Shown piece by piece: positions 1 through 10,931 of a stretch of 24,809 nucleotides of DNA. The notes under the pieces were generated by a model. The model had not been told where the DNA came from. It worked only from the letters and a program-made list of their open reading frames with translations, and did not search any database. Location: positions 1,627-26,435 of the forward strand of contig RCAB01000686.1 in assembly GCA_003640385.1 (NCBI GenBank), read 5' to 3'. Position 1 is the stretch's first letter. Every line of letters starts with the position of its first letter. Position numbers and translations under genes: made by a program. Origin of the DNA: Setaria digitata (Eukaryota > Nematoda > Chromadorea > Rhabditida > Setariidae).

Positions 1-1516
1 TTTTTTTTTTTTTTTTTTTTTTTTTTTCTTTTTTTTATTGGAAATTCCGTTAAATTATTATAGTATTAAATTCATTGTAGTTTATTATTCCCTCGTAACT
101 ATAATTAGCAAATATCATTTCTTCTTTTTTTCTTTGTTTCTCTCATTTCTCAATTAGCATATAAAATTCGTAATGCATTGTAATTTATGAAAATATATTT
201 CATTTCATAATTAAGTGCAAAGTGAAATTATTTCATTAAAAATTCACTTTTCAAAGTTTAGTTTACAAACAGCAAAATTATAATATAGGCAGAAATGAAG
301 AAAGGAATGAATGAATTGTTGAAAAGCGGCAACAATTAATTTCATTCTAACAATGTTTAATGAATAAATAAAATGATAGCTTTAAGTTTTATAAATTTCT
401 TCGGCTTCTAATTAAACCATTGTATATCATTTAATTCAGTCTCTTCTCTATTTTCTTTTCCTACTATTCTCGTTCCTTGAATTGAATTTACTATTCTCGT
501 TCCTTGTTGTAAGGTACGTTTTGTGTATCACTGATAACATATGATAGTCTAATCATTAACGCAATCATTTATAAATACTGGTGTGAAATTTCCCATTTTC
601 AAAAATGTGATAAAACTTTGCTAGTAATACTTTTTTATTTTTGCCTTTCTTTAAATTCTTTAAAAAAAAAAAAAAAAAATCAGTTCAATTCACACGTTAA
701 AATATTATATCCATTCAAAAAAATTTTTTTTAAGACTTATTTGTCTAAATTAGATGGTGTTGACTCTAACTGTGCATTAATTTGTCTCAGTCTCAATTGC
801 TAATAGCACTTTAAAATAAAAATGATAATTAGAGGGAGTGAGAGTAATAAGTTATGCAACTGCTAAGCTATTAAACTATTAACAAAAATTTTGATCAATT
901 TGCATGGCATTCATAAAAACTAAAAAAGAAATGAACGGCTAACTAAATCCTTAATATATAAATTAACTCCAATTTTTGCTGTATATTTGCTCTAGACTGC
1001 TCCAAATTAGTCTTAATCTGTATCGCTTGATATGAATTAAGCAGTAAAAGTTTAGCTAAAGTGTATTTGGCTGATCTGTATTTGTATTTGGCCTATTTGG
1101 CTATTAACTAGTTCCTGTTTACTTAGATGAATCGGCACTAATTTGCATCATTTTGTACTTGTTAGTAACATACAATTTAAAAAATAAAAAAAAAAAACGT
1201 TCTTTTTTTCCTCATTTTTATTGAATAGAATATCCTAATTTTTCTACTGTGTAGTAGTTTTTCCCGTTGGTCTTGTTAAAGTTGATTGGTTCGATCAAAT
1301 TTTATTTGAAAATTTACATATTACTATTACGAAAAAAAAAAAACTGTTTAATTTCAAGTTTTTGGTTATTGCAGAGAAAATAAGAAAATAAGTCAATTTT
1401 GTTTTTCTTTTTCTTGCTGCCTAAAAAAGGGGAAAAAAATGATGTTACTGTTTAAAAATTTATTTTCAATTTAACTTCAACAGCAAATTTCTCTTTTAAA
1501 TCACTGATTTATATAG
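1..1516 (+). other. Intron of the receptor gene, 3' part only
   Basis: This is non-coding DNA upstream of the first recognisable exon, ending in the acceptor ATATAG at 1511-1516. An in-frame TAG immediately before 1517 confirms that the exon cannot extend further left. The stretch opens with a poly-T run and contains an A-run at about 661-679, a 27-bp-period direct repeat at 462-506 and a few short GTATTTGGC repeats near 1060-1105. I see no convincing coding island on either strand; the small ORF at 618-803 runs through the A-run and looks like chance. Confidence 0.6.
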
Positions 1517-1627
1517 ATGATCGTTTCGTGGGATCCACCGGCAATCGATCAACGAAATGGTAATATTACATATTATCAAGCAGTTTTAACTCCATTACAG
1601 CCAAGTGAGGAGAAAATTATTCGAAAT
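1517..1627 (+). CDS. LAR-type receptor tyrosine phosphatase (PTP-3-like), exon with first half of an FnIII domain
   Basis: The exon encodes 37 residues in phase 0, starting MIVSWDPPAIDQRNGNITYY. It has the FnIII B-strand tryptophan followed by DPP, then RNG-I-x-YY, the C-strand pattern seen in a middle-to-late FnIII repeat of LAR receptors. The acceptor is ATATAG at 1511-1516 and the donor is AAT|GTTAGT at 1628. The initial ATG is an internal methionine, not a start codon. The domain is completed by the exon at 2235-2364, which joins without a frame change. The protein would be a type I membrane receptor, and FnIII repeats of this family act as adhesive spacers and ligand contacts outside the cell. 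The exon itself is clear; the LAR assignment rests on the whole set of exons because no phosphatase domain is in view. Confidence 0.85.
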
Positions 1628-2234
1628 GTTAGTTTTTTTTGTTTTTCTTTTAATTCGTTTTAGTATTGACAAAAATTAATACAGTCAGGAGATCATTAAA
1701 TGTAGAAGAAAATTTTCAGCATTTTGTTCCCAGTTTGTTTTTTCTTTTTTTTTTTTTTTTTTTTGCAGCATTTAAATTAGTTCAAGGGATGAAATAATGA
1801 ATTTTCAGGATATTTCAAAATTAAATTTCATCGTAAATGACTAATAGTAATAGTTACGCTGCCTTTCTTTCTCTTTCATGCAGCAAAAATCTATTACAAC
1901 TAATAAGAAAATTCAATATTGTCATACTGAAATAGCTCTTTTGTTGAATTTCAGTTTAAATAATCCAAAGTTTGATAACTTTTTTTAATTATTCAGTTTT
2001 TATTCCTTTTTTTTTTTTTTTTAAATGAGTAATTTATTTATTCACTTTTGATATCTTGTTTTATTTTTATTTTTTTAATTTCCTTTTTTTTTTTTTTTGC
2101 AGTACCACAGCATTATATTTTTATTATGAATGTGCCATAATTTGCTTTACGATTTAATTTTCCGCATTTTAAATGAAGTTGTTATTTACGAAAATATGTT
2201 AATTTTTATCGATTTTATATTAATTAATTTTCAG
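1628..2234 (+). other. Intron within the FnIII domain
   Basis: This 607-nt phase-0 intron runs from GTTAGT to TTTTCAG at 2228-2234. It contains three T-runs of about 15-20 (1746-1764, about 2008-2022 and about 2083-2098). A decoy acceptor TTTTGCAG sits at 1762-1769 and another ends at 2102, but neither opens a frame that fits the following exon. No coding content was seen. Confidence 0.75.
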
Positions 2235-2364
2235 GTTACAAATGGTCGTTCGATTGTGTATGATGCATCACTGCCGAAAGCATATACGTTTAAGGTAGCA
2301 GCAGCAACAATGAAAGGTATCGGTCCATATTCACCGGTTCTCTCAATTGATCCGTATCCGGCAG
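2235..2364 (+). CDS. LAR-type receptor tyrosine phosphatase (PTP-3-like), exon with second half of an FnIII domain
   Basis: The exon encodes 43 residues plus one base (phase 1 at its end). It contains LPKAYTFKVAAATMKGIGPYSP, the F and G strands of an FnIII domain: the tyrosine-corner pattern L-x-x-x-Y-x-F-x-V-x-A, then G-x-G-P-x-S-P. Acceptor TTTTCAG at 2228-2234 and donor GCA-G|GTAAGT at 2365 are both strong. The frame continues exactly into the exon at 21928 (G+CA gives Ala), about 19.6 kb away. It could also continue into the candidate cassette exon at 17636 (G+TC gives Val). An unspliced reading frame starts upstream at 2130, but that part is intron. Confidence 0.88.
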
Positions 2365-4440
2365 GTAAGTGTTATTTTTCCTTTTCTTTTAGGAAAGAAG
2401 AGAGAGAATTATTTGATACGGACATATTTATCAATTTGCTACCAGTATATTTGCACAATTAATAACAAACTGTGCAAATTGCTGTAAAACATTTTTATTG
2501 TTGGACGTTGAATAATGCTTTCCATTTCCTATTCACTCGTCAATTTTTGTTTACATCGCCAAGTGGAAATGAAGCATATCAGGAAAACCGGAAAAGCTAT
2601 AAAAATGACTTTCATTAACATTTGCTAGCGCTTGATCAGTTATAATAATAATCAGTCTTTTCAGACTTCCTGTTTAATTCCATTGCTTAAAGGAGAATAA
2701 TAGTTACCTATGGTAAAGGCTATCTTTGATTTTTAATCGAACAAAAATAGCAGCACACTTTTAATTGAAATGAATTAAGTTCTCTATTTCCGCCATTAAA
2801 TTGAGTCTAACTTTTTTATATTATTCGCTAAAATTATTGCATTTATTCTTAATTTACTTCTTTTACTTAAATGATACATACGAAATTATTTGGAAAAGAA
2901 AAAATAACTGTTACATGAAAATTCGTTTGGAAATAAATAAAGGAAAAGTGGGATTTCAGTTGGAGTTGAAACATTATTATGTGCAATTTCTCGTTTTTTG
3001 AATTTAAAATTTTGAAACTTTCATGAACTAATTTCCGTTTTTCTGTAATCGAAAAATCATTCCTTCGCTTGCATTTATGCTTTTTCCTCTACTTATCGTA
3101 TAATATCTTAGCTTTTTAATTAGATCTCGATATTTCCCGAAATCTCCTATGCGATTTAGCCATAATCAGCATTCGATAGTATTCATGGTGCAATACTGTG
3201 GAAATTTACCAAGCAGTTATTTTTTCCGCATAACATTTTTAACTGTTTGCTGAAAAAAAAGACCGTTTATTTGATTTGATACTTCCTTGTAATGGATGTT
3301 AATTTAGACATGCCAGATATTCGTTACTTTTTTCCTGGCTTCTATCTAACTTTCGCAAATAATTTTAATTTCTCGAAAATGCAATTTTCGCTATCTTTTC
3401 TAACAATTTTCTTTAAATTAGCTGTATATTATGGTTGTTGTGGTGAATCGCAAAATATTTACAATGCTTAGTTTCTCGGATTCGGAGCTTTCTCATATAA
3501 CAAGGAATGAATGAGGTTAAATTAATTTTGAGACAATAGGTTTCGAGTTTACTAGTTCACCAATTTTCTTTTTTTTTTTTTTTTTTTTTTATAATCGCTA
3601 TGGAAAGTACGTGAATTTATGATCAAAATAAATGAAGAGAATTAAATTTGTAACTCAAATCCATCCTTGAAACCCATTAATTCTATTTGACATCATGATG
3701 TTTTCTGCTTTTATCTTTTGAAATAAAAAAAAATTTTTCCTTCTCATTTCAAATATAATATTTATATAATAGATTTTTGTCCTTTCAGATTAGGAAAATT
3801 TAAAGTCGATAATTTTACTTGTCGTACACAGCAATGTTCTACTTCTTTGAATTCGAAATAAAAAAATTCCTCAAAATTTCGAAAAAAAAGAAAGGATAAA
3901 AAAGAGATGACGAAAATATCTAACTAACAGCAGTAGCATACTTGAATGGATCCTTTCAAAAGCGAATCACATTTTCCATATTTTAGAAAGATTCCTAAAA
4001 GGAAGAAAAAAGTTTGAACTAAAATTTATAATGATGTACTTTAAAGAGAGAATAAAAGAGAAATAAAGGAATAAAGGATGTAGCTATTATGAAATATTCA
4101 TTAAAAAAGTAGCAATATTGCAGTTGAGGAATTAAATGATATAACAAAATTTCCTTGAGTAAAAAAAAAGAGAAGGACGATGAGTGAAACGTATCGTGTT
4201 ATGATTATTTTAATATCGCAACAAATACCATTTTTTTTTTTTTTTTTTTTTTTTTTGGGAGAACAAGGAGAAGACGAACTGATGTAATCCAGGAAATAAT
4301 AATAATCATAACAGCAAAATGAAATGTAACTGAAATTCATATCGTATTCTTTTTTTTTATTCTCTGATACTGTATAAGCAGTGATATTGTGGTATTATTT
4401 TGTTTTGTATATATGCATACATCATGGGGTTATTTGCCAA
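2365..4440. other. Intronic stretch without recognisable genes
   Basis: This is AT-rich intron sequence. It has T-runs at about 3569-3590 and 4231-4257 and scattered A-runs. ORFs at 2801-3001 (+) and 4101-4340 (-) have no domain pattern; the latter runs through an A-run. I see no RNA gene or conserved motif. Confidence 0.5.
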
Positions 4441-4489
4441 TATATATTTTTGTTAGAGCTATAATTTGAAAATAGTTATTATAATTTTT

Positions 4490-5170
4490 ATTTCGCGCTA
4501 TAGCACATACAATGAGTTAGAATTAAATTCTATACTATATTTCGTAAAACTACGGTAGACATAATAGTACTTCAGTGCTACACGGTATTAGATCTTTTCC
4601 GTACGACACTTAATCAATTCGTATTTTATGAATTATGCTGATATACTTTTATGGCAATAAATGTGAAATTAAATTCCGTCACTTTTCTGTTCTACAATGT
4701 ATGTGATAAGTTGGCATTAAATTCCGTTTTTTATTCCGTGCTACAGTACACAACAGTCCTGTGTATACTACGGTATTGGATTTTTTAGCGTGCGGCACGC
4801 AATCATTTCTTAGTTCATAGATATTTTCTTAATGTCCATTTTACGACAGTAAATTGAAATTAAATTTTATCATTTTTGTTCCCGTTCTACCACCCACCAG
4901 AGCATATATAATGGATTGGAATTAGTTTCATGTTTTTTTTTTTTTTTTTTTTGTGTCGAAATTAAATTCCACTTACCGTAATATAGTTAAGCACCACTAT
5001 TTGTACTATATATATATATATATATATATAATATACATATGTAATGAATGAGTATTATACGATATTATATCTTGCTTAAAATACGTAATGGATCCACATT
5101 TCATGGATATTTCATATATATCCATAATAATAGTAAGCTGAATTTTACAAAGAAATACTGAAATAGTGAA
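4490..5170. repeat. Old degenerate tandem repeat, about three copies
   Basis: A recognisable landmark recurs: ACGGTATTAGATC at 4582, ACGGTATTGGAT at 4770 and ACGATATTATATC at 5059. Each is followed within 100-110 nt by a GGAATTA/GAAATTAAATTCCGT-like block. Further shared pieces include ATTAAATTCCGT at about 4670 and 4710 and AAATTAAATTCCACTT near 4960. Spacing is 188 and 289 nt; the longer spacing includes a T-run at 4934-4952 and a (TA)12 tract at 5007-5030, which look like later insertions. No coding potential or transposase was seen. It could be a decayed satellite or the relic of a dispersed element. Confidence 0.55.
5007..5030. repeat. (TA)12 microsatellite
   Basis: Twelve uninterrupted TA units lie inside the third copy of the degenerate repeat array. 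Confidence 0.9.
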
Positions 5171-8100
5171 ATACTGCATGTTTAAATTATGAACATTTAA
5201 CCATATACATTCTGTTAACTGTTAAATCCCATTCAATGTTGAAATTTAATTTAATTAAGATTTGATTTGTGAAATAGAGGTTTGATCGATCAATTCATGC
5301 ATCACTTTAATTATTAGTATTTATCTGCAATAATTTATGGTGGTATTCCTTATATTATCAGTGTTTTATCATTGGTTAGAAAATGATTTTAAATTTCGTA
5401 TTTTCGAAACCTATTTCTGAACAAAAGAATTGCTAGACAAATATAAACCACTGAAAATACGGAAAGAAATATCTGAATGGAATTAAAAAACTGCTAAAGA
5501 TTTAATTTATTTAAATTATAAAATATTTGTTGCATTCACACATTGCAGTCATTTTCATTATTCATTGTGAATAGGTAAAACCTTTTCTCATTTTTTTTTT
5601 TTTTTTTTCTTCCTTCTATTGATGCTTTTAATTCTTTCGAAGAAATTAAAACAAATTTCATTTTTTTNCTATACATACATCTGTAAAATCCTTTAAGCTT
5701 TTAGTAATGCTATCTAATAAATTATTCAGCCTTACTGCTTGCAGGTTTTACTTACTGTCAATGAAATTTATTCTTAATTTTTCACTCTTTGCCTAGAAAC
5801 ACACGCAGAAATAGTTGTAGTTAAATAGTCCTTAAAATCGTATCGACGTTTAATTGTAAATCATTTCCTACAGAATGCATGCTATTTTCTTTCTTCTCAT
5901 ATTACCTCATATTTTCATTGTTTTAAAATTTTTAATTTCACTACTTTTATATAATATTACATAACATGTCTCTTTATCAGTTTCATTCCTTTCTTTCTTT
6001 CTTTTTTTTTTTGACATCTTCAGTTAATGTCTTTTTTTTTAATTTCATATTCATACTCTTTTAGATATTTTTCTTATAATTTCAATTTTGATTTTTTTTC
6101 TTTTTTTTTTTTAAATAATAGCCAATTTATGCTAATTTATTCCTTTTTCTCTTTTTATATATAAAATTCTTAATTTTCCTTCGACATTTTTTTTTTCTTT
6201 TTCATCCCTCCCACATTCTCCCTTTTCTCTCGTATTTATTTATTCGGTATTCCTAGAACCTCAAAACTTTTCTCCTTTTTTTTTTTTTTCCTCCCCCCCT
6301 CCCCCCCCCTCCGACCTAAATTTATGATTTTTGATAAGATTTTTTCCTTTCTTCTTTCTTTTCAATTTTTATTTTATTTGAAATTTAATTTGTTTTTCCG
6401 CCTTATTCCGCTTCTCGTATTTCGTTTACTTGTTAAAAGCCTTAAATGTACTAATTTTGAAAAGCCTATTTATACACCTAACTAACGAACTAGCTAGCTA
6501 AATCATCCATGCGCATTACCCAGAAGAAACCATATGCTTCAGAGCATTTGTCATTTTGCTTTTTTTTTTCATTTTTTTTTTTTTTTTTTTTTTTTCGTTA
6601 TATCTTGATNTGCGCTAATGCGAAAAAAAAAAATTTTTTTTTTCCGTTATTCATTCATTCGTTCCCTCAAATTTCAGCATACAAAATCATTCAACGCTTA
6701 AAATATTATTTATTATCCATTTGCTTACTTTTTTTTTTCTTTTTCCTCTTTAACTTTTTAAAATTTTCCTTAATTATTGTTGGATTTATGTTGCAAAATT
6801 TAAAATTTTAAAAATTTACGAAACTTGCATTGTCAGAAAAAAAAAGACGAAAAGAGAAAGATGTAAGGAATGTCAAAAGGGAAATGCAAAATGCTGCTTT
6901 ATAGAAATTTTATGTCTCTTTTTTGTTTCTTAAATTTTATCAGACAGTAAATTGTCACCAGAAGGTGTTAATTTCGAGGAAAAACTCAATGATATTTTAA
7001 GATCGTTCTTAAATATTTTCAAAATTATTTTGAATTTAAAAATATTTTAAATTTTTTATCATAAATGTTACACTATTTATGGACCATTTTACCAGTATTT
7101 CAGTGATATATCTAGCATTTCATTAATTTTCCTTTTCTTTTTTTCTTTTGACATTTCAAACTTTAAAATAGTGAAACTTTCAGTAATTATTATTGGGAAT
7201 TGATTTGAGCAAAGTTCAAAAATAATTCTCATTCATTTATTAAAATTTTTCCAACTAAAAAGGTCAATTATAATTGTTAGTTCATTTCAGCAATTTGTTT
7301 TTTTTTTTTTTTCCTTTCAAACACTTCTAAAAGTTAATTTTCAATTGCTTTTCCGAAATTATACCCAGCTGATTTGTTGTTCATCGCTTTTAAATGCTAA
7401 GAAAAATTGAACGATAATTGCTGATAAGCTCTATCATATTTATCCATCATTTCCAGTTGGCATTGCATTGACAAAAACAAGGAAATTATAGGAAAAAGAA
7501 AAGAGGGAGAAAAAAAAAAAAACGAAAATTTCTAGGAACTAGAAAATTATTAACAACTTTTTAATAACTCATTGAAAAAAATATAAGTTTTATGGAATGA
7601 AAAAAAAAAAAAAAAAAGAAAAATTCTTGTATGCCTTTTAGCATTCTCATAAACAAAAGGTCTTTCTTTTTCTTTTTTTTTTTTACAGCCTTTCTTTTAT
7701 GCACTTATTTAGGTTTTCTTTTTCATTTCTAAGCTTTTAAACTATTCTCGCGCTAATTGAGCCCAAATAAAGTAGCTATTCAATTTTAATCCAAAATTTT
7801 GATTTATACCATTTAGCAATATATCTTTTTCTTTTTCGAGTATTTTTAATGTAGTATATCTTCATTTATTTATTTATTTTCTGTTTTCTCTGTTTTCACA
7901 ATGGCATTGCACAATTTTAGGTACTATTTTTTAGTTATAAATATGAAATCTCAATTTTTTTCTTTTTCTTTTTTTTTTTTTTTTTTTTTTAAACCAAATT
8001 TTCCTTTTATTCCAAACCATTTCTTTCGATAATTTATGCTTGTTATTCTTTTTATCATTTATCTTTCCTTTTTTCCATATACATATATTTAATCAGCACA

Positions 8101-9660
8101 TTGATATTTTTTATTCAAATCATTTTTTTTTTTTAACTATAAATTCTTTTCATTTTCTTTACTTATTTTGCTTAAATTTCATCCAGTCACAGCATTGGTC
8201 ACATTTCCTCTTTGCATATTTTATCCAGTTTTTATGTTTCAAATCTTTTTATTCAGAGTATTAATATTAGTTAAATTTCCATTTCTTCTTATTCTTTCAG
8301 TTGTCCTTTGCGTAATTAATTACTCCATTATTTAATTATTTATAAATCATTCGTTTTTTTTTTTTTTTTTTTTTGCGTTTCGAAATCATAGAATGTTTAT
8401 GTGTCAAAAAATGTTTGATTNAAATTTCTTTTCCATTTGTTTAATTTTCTATTATTTCATTTCATTATTTAATTTATCGTCGAGTAATTCGATGTTCATT
8501 GCGTTTTTAAGTATTTTGTTGTCAAGCACACTTTTGAAAATCTTATTGCTGAATCATATTTGATTTTTTCATTTGCATTTATTTTTGAGTATTTTATCAT
8601 TTAATTTATTGTTAAATATTTTCCTGTGGAATATATTGAATTTTGCTATTTAATTCAAAAATTACACTCCCAATAATTTTTCCTTTTTGTTTTTCGAAAA
8701 AAAAAAATTATTTTTTTCTCCTCTGCAACAGTTAAAAAGTTTAACTTGCTATTTTATTAGTGTAAATTTGTTAATTGAGAAATTGAAAATGATTCTAATT
8801 TCAAAATTGCTAAATATTTGCATTATACCTCAGTCCACTGTCGATTTTTCTGCCAGCCAGAATTGAATTAACTTGAAATATTCCAGTATTCCGGATTAAT
8901 TTTTCCTGCTTCAGTACATCCAATCAATTAGTCCAGAGTGTGAAGTGATTGATGGATTTCACTGTAATTAATGATTATATTTGATACAAATACAACGAAT
9001 ATATATATATATATATATATATACTATTTCATTATCATTATCATTTTTTTTTTTTTATCCGGACATAATTTTGCATTGATTTTTTCCATTGAGAAAAAGG
9101 CTTGATATAAGCAGTGAAATGTACTAAATGACAAAAGAAAAGAGTGTTTTCCTATAAAATAAAATAATATCAAATATCTGTGAGTACAGATAATTTCAAC
9201 GTTATTTCCTGAAACTAATTGTGGGAAAAAAAAAAAAAAAAAAGAAGTACAATTTGCTTAGTGCTTTCAGTGGTCGATCGTCAACATTGTCATTAGAAAT
9301 ATTAGCAATTTTCTATTCTTCCGGTAATTTTCTCATTTTTCTGGTTGCCGTTCCTTTTTCCTACGAAACTTTTTTGATTTGCCAAACATTCTCATTTAAG
9401 TAGTTCGGATCATCATCTTCTGCTTTGATTAAAAAAAAATGCGTTTCGTACTAATATATCAATTTCTTCATTAACGCCTTTTTTTTCTCTCTCTCTCTCT
9501 CTTTCTCTTTTTTTCATCAGCAAAAATTACTGGTAAATTATATATATTTTCGTTATTGAAAAAAAAAAAAAAAAATTTAATCTTTTTTTTTTTCTTCAAA
9601 ATTATACTTTTTTCTTTTGTTTTTCATTTAATTTACAGTAAAATAATGTTCAAGCTCAAA
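5171..9660. other. Intronic stretch rich in T-runs, no recognisable genes
   Basis: This is extremely T-rich on the + strand, with poly-T blocks of 15 or more around 5591, 6284, 6567, 7967 and 8356. Ambiguous bases at 5668, 6610 and 8421 sit in or next to low-complexity sequence. ORFs at 6509-6811, 8040-8264 and 9221-9403 are phenylalanine- or lysine-rich readings of T- or A-runs. An (AT)n tract occupies about 8999-9023 and a CT tract about 9487-9503. No RNA gene was seen. Confidence 0.5.
6267..6312. repeat. 46-nt homopyrimidine tract with C7 and C9 runs
   Basis: The + strand is pyrimidine-only from 6267 to 6312. It starts as poly-T and ends with a C7 run (6293-6299) and a C9 run (6301-6309). 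The complement has G9, A, G7, which can supply four G3 tracts for a G-quadruplex. It is conspicuous in DNA this AT-rich. Confidence 0.85.
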
Positions 9661-9666
9661 TTTGAA

Positions 9667-9742
9667 TACTTTATTCTGACGTACGTCAGAATGCGCTCGC
9701 ATGTTACTTTATTTTGACGTACGTCAGAATGCGCTCGCATGT
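9667..9742. repeat. Two tandem 38-bp repeats with a TGACGTACGTCA palindrome core
   Basis: Copy 1 is 9667-9704 and copy 2 is 9705-9742. They differ at one base (C in copy 1, T in copy 2, at 9676 and 9714). Copy 1 contains a perfect 20-bp palindrome at 9673-9692 (ATTCTGACGT plus its reverse complement); copy 2 has the same palindrome with one mismatched pair. The core is two inverted TGACG half-sites of the CREB/ATF type, and each unit ends GCGCTCGCATG. The block is GC-rich compared with the surrounding intron. A regulatory role is inference; a fragment of a dispersed repeat is the main alternative. Confidence 0.85.
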
Positions 9743-10180
9743 TTCAAAAATAAAATATGCTATATTGTGAATTTCTTCAAAATGATTTTGTGCTGTATGC
9801 TTGAAAACTTATATTATTATTAAATAATTTTTGGCTCTTTCTCTCTATTCCCTTCATAACTTCTTCATTATTTTAATATAAAAAAAAAAAAAAACAAAAA
9901 ATTTTATTTTTATATCAAAAAAATCCAGGAAGGTGGGTATGGTAGAAGTAAGCAGTTTATATTAAGCCAAAGTGCAATCGGAATAATTTTTATAACTTTT
10001 TTGGTTAGTACAATTTTCTTATCAATAATTTTTATTCATTTAATTATCATCATTCATTACTCTTATCAGTAGCAAGTGGAATAATTTATGCTTAATTTAC
10101 TTGACATTTTCCTCCACAATTTTCAAAAAAGAAAATGAATATCTTTATTTATACTTTTTTTTTTTTTTTTTAATTTTTTC

Positions 10181-10445
10181 GTGAATATTTTCTAAAGAAC
10201 TAAAAGAGGAAAAAATTTTTCATTGATATTTATTATTACATTTATGTATGTAACAATACCAAATGAAAAATTTTTCATTCATTCAATTAATTACATATAT
10301 ATTCTGAAATTACATAAATAAATTCTTGAAAATGTGATCTCTTTTCGAAATTATATCTACACATTCTTGAAAACATGTAAATATTTTCTAAATAATTAAA
10401 AGAGTGAAAGAAAAATTTCCACTCATTAATTAATTGCATATGTTT
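10181..10445. repeat. Degenerate duplication, about 196-nt spacing
   Basis: The block starting GTGAATATTTTCTAAAGAAC at 10181 recurs as GTAAATATTTTCTAAATAAT at 10377. Both are followed by TAAAAGAG, an AAAAATTT block and an ATTAATTACATAT-like stretch. A third partial match lies at about 10263-10310. No coding content; probably an old local duplication. Confidence 0.5.
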
Positions 10446-10534
10446 TCGAAGGCGTACAAATTTATTTTAAAATCATATAAATATATTCTCAAAAAAAGAA
10501 AAAATAAAATTAAATAATAGTACATTATCAAAAT

Positions 10535-10537
<3 letters not shown>

Positions 10538-10569
<32 letters not shown>
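10538..10569. repeat. (AT)n microsatellite
   Basis: About sixteen uninterrupted AT units. Confidence 0.9.
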
Positions 10570-10571
<2 letters not shown>

Positions 10572-10885
10572 ATTCTTTTTCAGTCTTTTTCTTCATGTTT
10601 GTTAATTTTTTTTTTTCTTTTCACACTGATTCTCGTTTATTCTGAATTTTATCGTGAAGCTTAAAAGCTTTATAAGGTGAGGTAATTGTTAGAAGGTGAG
10701 AAAGAAATGTTTCGACAGAGATTAAGATGAAATAGAGCGATTAAGCTAATTAGATGATGCGATAAGGTGAGGGAATAAGTTTTGCAAAAAGGTATGTTAA
10801 TTGCTTTTCTATACTTTCAAACTTTATTTTCTTTCTTGTTTCCTCTTTTGCTTTTCCTTTTTTTCCCTCACTTTTCATTTCTTTT

Positions 10886-10931
<46 letters not shown>

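Noticed and set aside
1762..1769. TTTTGCAG acceptor inside the 1628-2234 intron
   Set aside because: No following frame connects the FnIII halves; the join 1627 to 2235 is continuous and gives normal strand spacing.
4101..4340. Minus-strand ORF of 79 codons
   Set aside because: It runs through an A-run (poly-Lys) and has no recognisable domain or splice context.
8915..8971. Nineteen-codon frame after a GCTTCAG acceptor reading QYIQSISPECEVIDGFHCN then stop
   Set aside because: It is too short and isolated to separate from chance, with no partner exon in frame.
9221..9403. Frame with a hydrophobic stretch (FLIFLVAVPFSYETFLI) that could be a signal or membrane segment
   Set aside because: It starts in an A-run, and hydrophobicity is expected from T-rich DNA. 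A decent TTTCAG acceptor exists at about 9270 but the only nearby donor is weak (GTAGTT).
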